A DNA stretch of 15,136 bases, taken from contig JANYEO010000161.1 in assembly GCA_025363025.1 (NCBI GenBank), positions 1 to 15,136 on the forward strand, written 5' to 3'. The notes under the pieces were generated by a model. The model was not told the origin of the DNA. It was given only the letters and a program-made list of their open reading frames with translations, and searched no databases. Positions 6,325 to 12,045 of the stretch are shown here, in pieces. The first letter of the stretch is position 1, and every line of letters begins with the position of its first letter. Source of the DNA: Opitutia bacterium. GTDB lineage: Bacteria; Verrucomicrobiota; Verrucomicrobiia; Opitutales; JANYEO01. The position numbers and the translations under genes are program-made.

Positions 6325-7419
6325 ATGCGTTTTTATTTTTCCATACTCCTTGTTTTTTGTATGCTCATTCCTGTATGGGGCGAGCGTTTAAAAGACATTA
6401 CTCGTATCAAAGGCTTGCGAGAGAATCAATTGATTGGTTATGGTCTTGTTGTGGGTTTAGCGGGTAATGGGGATAGTTCGTTGCCGTATACGATACAAAG
6501 TTTTACTTCAGCCCTTAAACGCTTTGGCATTAATGTACCCCAGGGGGATGTTAAGAGCAATAATGTGGCGGCCGTCATGGTGACGACCAATATTAATTCC
6601 TTCGTTAAAGAAGGATCTCCTATTGATGTCACAGTCTCTTCTATTGGAGATGCTAAGACGTTGCAAGGGGGGATCCTGCTTCAAACCCCACTCGTCGGAG
6701 CAGATGATGTCGTTTATGCAGTCGCACAAGGGTCGGTCGTGGTCGGCGGCTTCTTTGCCGGTTCATCCGGTTCGGGGGGGTCTACTATTCAAAAAAACCA
6801 TCCAACAGTTGGGGTCATTAATGGGGGCGCTATTGTGGAACGTGCCACTCCGTCAGAGGCTTTGTTTGCTAACACGATAGATCTTTTGCTCATGAATCCG
6901 GATCAAACATCGGCTGTGCGTATGGCAGATGTTATTAATAATATATACCCTGCCAGCGCTCAGGCGGTCGATTTTGGAACGGTCAATGTGACGCTGCCTG
7001 AAGTGTTTAAAGGGCAACCCATCAATTTTTTTGCTGCCCTGGGGGATCTTAATGTACGGCCCGATACAACGGCTCGGGTTGCTATTAATGAGCGTACAGG
7101 CACCATTGTTGCAACAAAAGAAGTACGAATTTCTCAAGTGGCGATGAGTTATGGTTCGCTTGTTATGAGTGTGGCTCAGCAAGAAAATGTCAGTCAGCCC
7201 AATCCTTTAAGCCAAACGGGTACAACGGCTATTACTCCTAGTACGGATACAACAGCTAAAGAAACTCGCGGGGGCTTTAGAATGCTCAATGATTATCCAA
7301 CGGTAGATCGTTTGGCGGCAGGGCTCAATGCTTTTGGCGTTTCAACGCGGGATATGATATCAATTTTCCAAACCATTCACTCAGCCGGGGCTTTACAAGC
7401 GGAGCTTATTGTCAACTAG
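6325..7419 (+). CDS. flgI: Flagellar P-ring protein FlgI
   Basis: 364 aa, the standard FlgI length. A signal peptide covers about residues 1-19 (hydrophobic FSILLVFCMLIPVW). The mature start ERLKDITRIKGLRENQLIGY leading into GLVVGLAGNGD is the FlgI signature. Further family features are the VKSNNVAAVMVTT block, DVTVSSIGDAKTLQGGILLQTPL, and a C-terminus with PTVDRLAAGLNAFGVSTRDMISIFQTIHSAGALQAEL. FlgI monomers form the periplasmic P ring, with FlgA as chaperone. It starts 6 nt after flgH in the context ctcATG without a Shine-Dalgarno sequence. A G7 run occurs within it (about 6774-6780), but the frame is intact. Confidence 0.96.
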   Translation: MRFYFSILLVFCMLIPVWGERLKDITRIKGLRENQLIGYGLVVGLAGNGDSSLPYTIQSFTSALKRFGINVPQGDVKSNNVAAVMVTTNINSFVKEGSPIDVTVSSIGDAKTLQGGILLQTPLVGADDVVYAVAQGSVVVGGFFAGSSGSGGSTIQKNHPTVGVINGGAIVERATPSEALFANTIDLLLMNPDQTSAVRMADVINNIYPASAQAVDFGTVNVTLPEVFKGQPINFFAALGDLNVRPDTTARVAINERTGTIVATKEVRISQVAMSYGSLVMSVAQQENVSQPNPLSQTGTTAITPSTDTTAKETRGGFRMLNDYPTVDRLAAGLNAFGVSTRDMISIFQTIHSAGALQAELIVN

Positions 7420-7431
7420 TTCATTTTTATC

Positions 7432-7755
7432 ATGATAAATATTTCCTCTATGCAGGCCCAGTTTTCGATGAACGAAGCTTCCTCGTGCTTGAGCCAGTCT
7501 ACCTTGTCAGAAAAGATAGAAGACCCTCAGGCCGTTGGTCGTCAGTTTGGAGAGCTCATGGTCAAAGAAATTCTTAAAACAGCTTTAAAACCTTCTATGG
7601 GTGGCAGCGGCTTTCTTAGCAGTAAAGGGCCGGGTGGAGATGTCCAATTTGGGATGATTGTAGATACACTTTCTCATGCCATTGCGAGCGGTCAATCCTT
7701 TGGCTTTGGGGATATGCTCGAGCATTCTATTTCAAAAAACACGTCTTCTAAATAA
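7432..7755 (+). CDS. flgJ: Single-domain rod-binding protein (FlgJ N-terminal domain type)
   Basis: 107 aa. It matches the rod-binding half of FlgJ only: AVGRQFGELMVKEILKTALKP (about 35-55), the glycine-rich linker GGSGFLSSKGPGGD, then VQFGMIVDTLSHAIASGQSFGFGDML. There is no muramidase domain, as in many non-enterobacterial lineages where the peptidoglycan-cutting enzyme is separate. The protein is expected to cap the growing rod. The gene starts 12 nt after flgI with context atcATG and no Shine-Dalgarno sequence. Position between flgI and flgN supports the call. Confidence 0.85.
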   Translation: MINISSMQAQFSMNEASSCLSQSTLSEKIEDPQAVGRQFGELMVKEILKTALKPSMGGSGFLSSKGPGGDVQFGMIVDTLSHAIASGQSFGFGDMLEHSISKNTSSK

Positions 7756-7773
7756 TTTTAATATCCCTTCATC

Positions 7774-8280
7774 ATGCATACTATAGAATCTGTTTATCAT
7801 CAGCTAGAAGCTACATTGCTGCGCGAAGTTTCTTTGCACGAGGCTATTAAAGAGCTCTTAAGTAGTCAACGGTCCGCTATATTAGATCGTCAGCCTCGTC
7901 ATTTAATGGAGGTAGCCTCGCTTATTAATGCACGTATAGCTGAAGCTGCCATTTTGAAAACCCAGCGGGAAGCCGCTATGCATATATTGGCAGAGTTATA
8001 TGCACTCCCTCGGCCGTCCCGTCTTTCCGAGTTTTTAGAATTATTGGATGCAACTATTGCCGCTCCCCTAAAAGACTTAATGCATGTTTTGAATATACAT
8101 TTAAGCAAAAGTAGGCGTTATGTTCGGCTAAATCAATATTTGGCCGCTCGTTTACTCACCGTTACGCGTGATATTATTCAGCAAATGGCCCCGGGTAAAG
8201 TTGTGCATACCTATAATCAAAAAGGAAGCCTGCGGGTAGCGAGCGAATCGCCCAGTGCAGGTTTAGCCTTTTTGGCATAA
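7774..8280 (+). CDS. flgN: FlgN-like export chaperone for FlgK/FlgL
   Basis: 168 aa, all-helical in appearance with heptad-like hydrophobic spacing: LEATLLREVSLHEAIKELL, the SAILDRQPRHLMEVASLINARIAEAAILKTQR segment, and a later helix around PLKDLMHVLNIHLSKSRRY. This is the layout of FlgN, a cytoplasmic chaperone that binds the hook-junction proteins and pilots them to the flagellar export gate. The sequence is weakly conserved in the family, so position directly before flgK-flgL carries much of the assignment. Start context is atcATG, with no Shine-Dalgarno sequence. Its last codons TTG GCA TAA are also the -24 element of the flgK promoter. Confidence 0.8.
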   Translation: MHTIESVYHQLEATLLREVSLHEAIKELLSSQRSAILDRQPRHLMEVASLINARIAEAAILKTQREAAMHILAELYALPRPSRLSEFLELLDATIAAPLKDLMHVLNIHLSKSRRYVRLNQYLAARLLTVTRDIIQQMAPGKVVHTYNQKGSLRVASESPSAGLAFLA

Positions 8281-8288
8281 AAATTGCT
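8273..8288 (+). promoter_or_regulatory. Sigma-54 promoter of flgKL, overlapping the flgN stop codon
   Basis: TGGCATAAAAATTGCT has a perfect TTGC -12 element and TGGCA -24 element with exact spacing. The predicted start is about 8299, a 17-nt leader before the flgK GTG at 8316. As at flgG, the -24 element lies in the final Leu-Ala-stop codons of the upstream gene. Confidence 0.8.
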
Positions 8289-8315
8289 TTACAATCCCTA
8301 TAACTATTTGACTTT

Positions 8316-9737
8316 GTGTTAAATCAACTCTCCAGATCAGCGCGGGATATGCAGGTGGCTCAACGAGGCCTCGGCGTATCTAGCCATAATTTAGCGCATG
8401 CCAGCGATGTTAATTATGCCCGTCAGCGTTTGGAGATTCGGGATAGCGGTACCATCCGCGATGGAGATATTTTGGTTGGTACGGGGGTGCATGTTGAAAA
8501 GCTTTCAGATGCTCGCAATGCTTATATAGATTCTCAAATATTACAGTCTCACATGGATGTTGGGCTGTATAAAAGCCGTTTCGAGGGGCTCGTTGCTATG
8601 GAGAATAGCTTGGGGGAAAGTATTGATCGTCGTTTAGATTCCCCTGATTTAACTGGGGCTATTGGGGCTAATAAAATGCCTTTGGGTATTTCAAAGTCGA
8701 TCGATGATTTATTTGGTAGTTTTTCAAAATGGTCGGCTCTTCCGGGTGTTTTGGCGCCGAAGGAGACAATGCTTGCGAATGCTCGTCTTGTAGCGAGCGA
8801 CTTTAACCGAGCCAGTAATCACTTAGATAAAGCTTCGGCAAATGCTACAGTAGGTTTAACGCAAGCAGTGAGTAAAGCTAGCCAAATGTTGGATCAAGTG
8901 GCTTCTATCAATAAAGAAATCATGAGCCTTGAGGGGATTAAGAGTGGGAGTGCATTAGATTTACGAGGGGCGAGGCAAACCCTTTTAGAAGATCTTGGGC
9001 AGTTAATAGGTTTTAAAGTTGAGCCTAGTTCTATCAATTCTAATGCATTAAAATTATCAACACTAGATGCCAGTGGTAACGAAGTTCTTTTGGTGGACGC
9101 TGCGTCTTCTTTTGGTCCCTTGAGTGTAAGTGGGGGAGATGTTCTTTTAGATGGCGTTACATTGTCTATTAATCGTGGATCTATCGCGGGGCTTCAATCG
9201 GTTATAAAGACAGATGTCCCGGGGGCTCAAAATAGTTTAGATGTTTTCGCAAGTCATTTTGTTAAATCGATTAATGCTGTTTATAATCCAACCAATACAC
9301 CTGGGCAGGATTTTTTCGACCCCACCGGCCTTCAGGCTTCAACGATGCAGCTTGATTCTGCATTAAACATTGTTTCACTCCGGTCAAGTACATCAGGGCT
9401 TCCAGGAGGCAACGATATTGCTGTTGCATTGGAAGATCTTCGCTCAAAGCGCTTTTCAATTGCAGGTGGGGATCCGATAGAAGGCACATTGTCCGAGGCC
9501 TATGGTTCATTAGTTTCAACGTTAGGGCAGAAGTTAAATGTAACCAAAACACAACTAGAGGCCTCTCAATCGTTGGCAGATCATTTAAGTGAAGACCGTA
9601 CCAATGAGTCCGGTGTATCGTATGAAGAAGAACTCGCAAGCCTCATGAGTTTTTCTCATTTATTTCAGGCTAATTTAAAGGTGCTTAATATTTGTGACGC
9701 CTGCTTAGACGAAATTATTCATTCTATTAGACTTTAA
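8316..9737 (+). CDS. flgK: Flagellar hook-filament junction protein FlgK (HAP1)
   Basis: 473 aa from a GTG; no other in-frame start gives a complete N-terminus. The N-terminal D0/D1 region has RGLGVSSHNLAHASDVNYARQRLEI (about 18-42, with the SxNLAxxxxxxYARQ pattern), then GTGVHVEKLSDARNAYIDSQI. The central domain is variable. The C-terminus has SGVSYEEELASLMSFSHLFQANLKVLN followed by CLDEIIHSI, the usual FlgK closing helix. The protein joins hook and filament and is exported with FlgN's help. flgL follows 11 nt downstream. The coding region has no Shine-Dalgarno sequence and is likely driven by the sigma-54 promoter at 8273-8288. Confidence 0.92.
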   Translation: MLNQLSRSARDMQVAQRGLGVSSHNLAHASDVNYARQRLEIRDSGTIRDGDILVGTGVHVEKLSDARNAYIDSQILQSHMDVGLYKSRFEGLVAMENSLGESIDRRLDSPDLTGAIGANKMPLGISKSIDDLFGSFSKWSALPGVLAPKETMLANARLVASDFNRASNHLDKASANATVGLTQAVSKASQMLDQVASINKEIMSLEGIKSGSALDLRGARQTLLEDLGQLIGFKVEPSSINSNALKLSTLDASGNEVLLVDAASSFGPLSVSGGDVLLDGVTLSINRGSIAGLQSVIKTDVPGAQNSLDVFASHFVKSINAVYNPTNTPGQDFFDPTGLQASTMQLDSALNIVSLRSSTSGLPGGNDIAVALEDLRSKRFSIAGGDPIEGTLSEAYGSLVSTLGQKLNVTKTQLEASQSLADHLSEDRTNESGVSYEEELASLMSFSHLFQANLKVLNICDACLDEIIHSIRL

Positions 9738-9748
9738 TATTACTTATC

Positions 9749-10651
9749 ATGTCTTTACGTGTTTCTAGTACGGGCTTTACGGATACCTTCACGCGGGATG
9801 CTCAGCGCCTGCAGCGTTCCTTATACGAAGCGCAAAGCGAGATTCAGTCCGGCCAACGTATGAAAGTTGCCAGTGACGATCCTCAAGCCATGGGGGTTGT
9901 ATTAGGTAGTCAATCGGATAAACGGATGATCTCCGCCTGGGAAAGTAATCGAGTCGTTGCTTATAATATAACCGACTCAAGTCATCGCAAGTTAACGGAG
10001 TATTATAATAATGTATATGTAGCCGCTCAAGAAGCAGCACTTAACACAACTGCAAAATCACCGGACGATTTAAAGTTGCTGAGTGTTCCTGTAAACGGGT
10101 TCATAGAAAGAGGGTTAGATCTTATTCAGTCGAAGTTTGGCCTAGGCGAATATCTTTTTGGGGGAGATAATATTGGTACACCGCCTTTTTCGGTTACGCG
10201 AGATGCTTCAGGTCAAGTAACGAATGTGCAGTACGTAGGCGCTAATACTTCCCGTAGTTTTACGATTAGTGATGGTCAACAAGTTTCCCCTCAGTTAGGT
10301 ACGCAGAGTGCGGCAGAGCTTGCTACGTACATGAATAACCTCATTGGTCTGCGAGATGCTCTCAATACAGGAGTCGAGGCTAATATAGCAGGGGCCCGTC
10401 AAGTTATGCAAGGAGATGAAGCCCGATTACTCGTATCCATTAGTCATTTAGGTGCGACAGAAACGCGTATTGAAGCCTTTGAGGCGGAAAATAAGATGCA
10501 ATATCATGAGGCAGATCAAACTATTTCTCGTCAGACAGACAGTGATTTTACGGAAGCTGTTACTCGTTTTTGGCGCTTGCAAACCGCTTTAGACGCCTCT
10601 TATCGCAGTTCATCCATGGTGATGAAGAGTAATATTTTTCAATACGCTTAA
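9749..10651 (+). CDS. flgL: Flagellar hook-filament junction protein FlgL (HAP3)
   Basis: 300 aa, normal for FlgL. The flagellin-like N-terminal helix is evident: MSLRVSSTGFTDTF, LQRSLYEAQSEIQSGQRMKVASDDPQA (about 21-47), where SGQR...ASDDP is the family motif. GLGEYLFGGDNIGTPPF in the centre corresponds to the usual G-x-YLFGG-xx-T-PF motif. The C-terminal helix ends SDFTEAVTRFWRLQTALDASYRSSSMVMKSNIFQYA. It forms the last junction layer before the filament. Start context is atcATG, with no Shine-Dalgarno sequence. The stop codon is followed at once by a palindromic repeat. Flagellin itself is not in the window. Confidence 0.93.
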   Translation: MSLRVSSTGFTDTFTRDAQRLQRSLYEAQSEIQSGQRMKVASDDPQAMGVVLGSQSDKRMISAWESNRVVAYNITDSSHRKLTEYYNNVYVAAQEAALNTTAKSPDDLKLLSVPVNGFIERGLDLIQSKFGLGEYLFGGDNIGTPPFSVTRDASGQVTNVQYVGANTSRSFTISDGQQVSPQLGTQSAAELATYMNNLIGLRDALNTGVEANIAGARQVMQGDEARLLVSISHLGATETRIEAFEAENKMQYHEADQTISRQTDSDFTEAVTRFWRLQTALDASYRSSSMVMKSNIFQYA

Positions 10652-10653
10652 TG

Positions 10654-10774
10654 AGATCGTTGCAGCATGCATTTCTTTTGAATTTTTGGTCGGTTATCAT
10701 TCCTCATGTACTTAAGTACACTCGTCATTCCGCCCTACAAATTCTTCAAAATTAAAGCATGCTGCAATCGATCT
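10654..10774. repeat. Palindromic repeat, copy A (about 121 bp)
   Basis: The outer arms begin AGATCG-TTGCAGCATGC (10654-10670) and end in the complement GCATGCTGCAATCGATCT (up to 10774), with a one-base bulge. Pairing continues imperfectly inward to a perfect 14-bp palindrome TGTACTTAAGTACA. The element begins 2 bases after the flgL stop. It shares a 70-bp core (10682-10751) with copy B and shares architecture with the element at 2943-3069. Confidence 0.85.
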
Positions 10775-10900
10775 TTATAAGGCTATGGCATACATTCATT
10801 GTGGATTTTTGGTCGGTTATCATTCCTCATGTACTTAAGTGCACTCGTTATTCCGCCCTACAAATTCTTCAAAAGAAACGCATACTGCAATCAGTCTCTT
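10775..10900. repeat. Palindromic repeat, copy B (tandem, degenerate left arm)
   Basis: A second copy with a period of 123 bp: 10805-10874 matches 10682-10751 at 68 of 70 positions. One change turns the central palindrome into TGTACTTAAGTGCA, which still pairs as G-U in RNA. The right arm (GCATACTGCAATCAGTCTCT) is recognisable; the left arm is weak. The 10652-10942 gap between flgL and fliW is almost entirely these two copies. I see no gene in it. Confidence 0.8.
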
Positions 10901-10942
10901 AATATTTTCTCTCTTGGCTTATTTTAACCTCATAACTACCTC

Positions 10943-11401
10943 ATGAAATTACAATCAATCAATACAATGCCCGAAAAGGCGTTGCACACGAGCAATCGTG
11001 TCTACCTTCCGGAAGGATTAATCGGTATTCCCTCTGTAAGGAATTTGGAAATAGTCTACACTGAAGATCAATTCCCCTTTATGTGGTTGCGGGATACAGA
11101 GAGCGACGAGTATGCTTTTTTGGTCGTTGATCCCCGGGGACTCATTCCTGATTATACGGTAGAGCTTGCCGATGCAGATGTTGAGTTTCTTGATATTCGC
11201 TCTTCAGGGGAGATTCTTCTGCTCAATGTTGTCACTGTTAATTCGGAACGTCTTCACGCAGTTACGGTTAATCTCGTAGGCCCTATTGTTGTTAACCGCC
11301 GTACAGGGGTCGCGCGTCAAGTAATTATAGAAAATTATCAGGAATACTCGACATACTACCCCTTAATCGCTGATACTACTACAGTTGCAGTTGCTCACTA
11401 A
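10943..11401 (+). CDS. fliW: Flagellar assembly factor FliW (CsrA antagonist)
   Basis: 152 aa, the usual FliW size. Family features include the opening LPEGLIGIPSVRNLEIV, then FPFMWLRDTESDEYAFLVVDPRGLIPDY (compare the P-F-xW-LQSxxDxxLAFxVxDP pattern of FliW) and the NLVGPIVVNRRTGVARQVIIEN block near the C-terminus (GPI-V-N-x-x-TxxA-x-Q). FliW is a cytoplasmic beta-barrel protein that binds flagellin and, when free, binds CsrA and relieves CsrA repression of flagellin translation. It is paired with csrA, which begins 6 nt after its stop. Start context is ctcATG, with no Shine-Dalgarno sequence. The promoter is not evident. Confidence 0.93.
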   Translation: MKLQSINTMPEKALHTSNRVYLPEGLIGIPSVRNLEIVYTEDQFPFMWLRDTESDEYAFLVVDPRGLIPDYTVELADADVEFLDIRSSGEILLLNVVTVNSERLHAVTVNLVGPIVVNRRTGVARQVIIENYQEYSTYYPLIADTTTVAVAH

Positions 11402-11407
11402 ACGGTT

Positions 11408-11656
11408 ATGCTTGTTCTCTCAAGAAAATCAAAAGAATCCATTATGATCGGGCCTGATATCGAGGTTCGTATTACGAAAATCGAAGGGGATACCGTGCGG
11501 CTGGGCATTATTGCCCCGAGGGAAGTTAGTATTTACCGCAAAGAAATTTTAATAGCGATACAGGAGAGTAATCGTACCGCGGCCACTACGCCTGAGGCTG
11601 TACACGCTCAATTAAAAACAGCTCAAGATTTGTTCAAACCTATAGAGACTCTCTAG
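11408..11656 (+). CDS. csrA: Carbon storage regulator / translational repressor CsrA
   Basis: 82 aa. The core is unmistakable: MLVLSRKSKESIMIG (1-15), VRITKIEGDTVRLGI, then APREVSIYRKEI with R44, the RNA-contacting arginine. It is longer than the E. coli protein (61 aa); residues about 55-82 form a C-terminal extension, a feature of CsrA proteins that are antagonised by FliW. CsrA binds GGA-containing hairpins over ribosome-binding sites, classically the flagellin leader. Because many genes here lack Shine-Dalgarno sequences, its targets in this genome may be placed differently (inference). Confidence 0.96.
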   Translation: MLVLSRKSKESIMIGPDIEVRITKIEGDTVRLGIIAPREVSIYRKEILIAIQESNRTAATTPEAVHAQLKTAQDLFKPIETL

Positions 11657-11672
11657 CTTGGCGTTTTATACC

Positions 11673-11688
11673 TGGCTAATCATGTGCT
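11673..11688 (+). promoter_or_regulatory. Possible weak sigma-54 promoter before the gene at 11724
   Basis: TGGCTAATCATGTGCT has GG and GC at the correct spacing, but positions 5-6 and 12 deviate from consensus. The predicted start is about 11699, 25 nt before the ATG at 11724. It is weaker than the three sites upstream of flgF, flgG and flgK. Confidence 0.35.
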
Positions 11689-11723
11689 TCAAATTTATAC
11701 CTTGAAAAGTAGCGCCCTCATTG

Positions 11724-11942
11724 ATGGAGGCAGTACCCCACATTCCCTCAGGCAGAGTGCCTAAACCTTTTTTAGGCGTCTATTTTTCGCGCTGTAAAAT
11801 TTATGGCCGTTTATATCCTGGCCGAGATGATCTTTACTTTGTCGGCAATTGTCCCCGTTGTGGGTTCCCTGTTAAGATTAAAAGAGGTAAGGAAGGGGTA
11901 AAAGCCCATATCTTAGATATCGCTTGCAAGAGCTCTCATTAA
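11724..11942 (+). CDS. Small hypothetical protein with a CPRC motif (possible zinc ribbon)
   Basis: 72 aa from the ATG at 11724; a TTG directly before it would add one residue. The sequence is basic and compact: PKPFLGVYFSRCKIYGRLYPG, then YFVGNCPRCGFPVKI. Four cysteines (C24, C43, C46 and C68) could bind one zinc ion, with CPRC as one knuckle. No membrane segment or signal peptide is visible. The PFxGVYFxxCxxYxRxY...GxCPxCG pattern resembles small conserved proteins I associate with Planctomycetes/Verrucomicrobia, function unknown; this is recollection, not a search. It lies 68 nt after csrA and is followed by a terminator, so it is the last gene of the flagellar block. Confidence 0.75.
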   Translation: MEAVPHIPSGRVPKPFLGVYFSRCKIYGRLYPGRDDLYFVGNCPRCGFPVKIKRGKEGVKAHILDIACKSSH

Positions 11943-11950
11943 TCAAAAAA

Positions 11951-11976
11951 AAGAGCGTTTTGTTTACGCTTTTCAT
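11951..11976 (+). terminator. Rho-independent-type terminator after the flagellar block
   Basis: Stem AAGAGCG (11951-11957) pairs with CGCTTTT (11967-11973), including one G-T pair, around a 9-nt A/T-rich loop. It is preceded by an A-run and followed by TTTCATTT-like U-rich sequence, 9 nt after the stop of the small Cys protein. The A-rich upstream side suggests it may work in both directions. The rest of the 11943-12045 gap shows no clear promoter. Confidence 0.65.
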
Positions 11977-12045
11977 TTAAAGGATTTTTGAGTAAAGTAT
12001 GTCCCTTATTGCTCTTTTTACCCCATTGGATTTAACTTAAGCGCG

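Noticed and set aside
6853..7182. Antisense open frame of 109 codons within flgI, and similar frames opposite motA, flgK and the co-polymerase
   Set aside because: They lie opposite well-recognised genes, show no family features or start signals, and are expected by chance.
10654..10900. Tandem repeats as a possible CRISPR array
   Set aside because: Only two long copies with a 123-bp period, each palindromic throughout, and no spacer pattern or cas gene.
10914..10929. Possible sigma-54 site before fliW (TTGGCTTATTTTAACC)
   Set aside because: The -24 part is good but the -12 position reads AACC, not TTGC, so the essential GC is missing.
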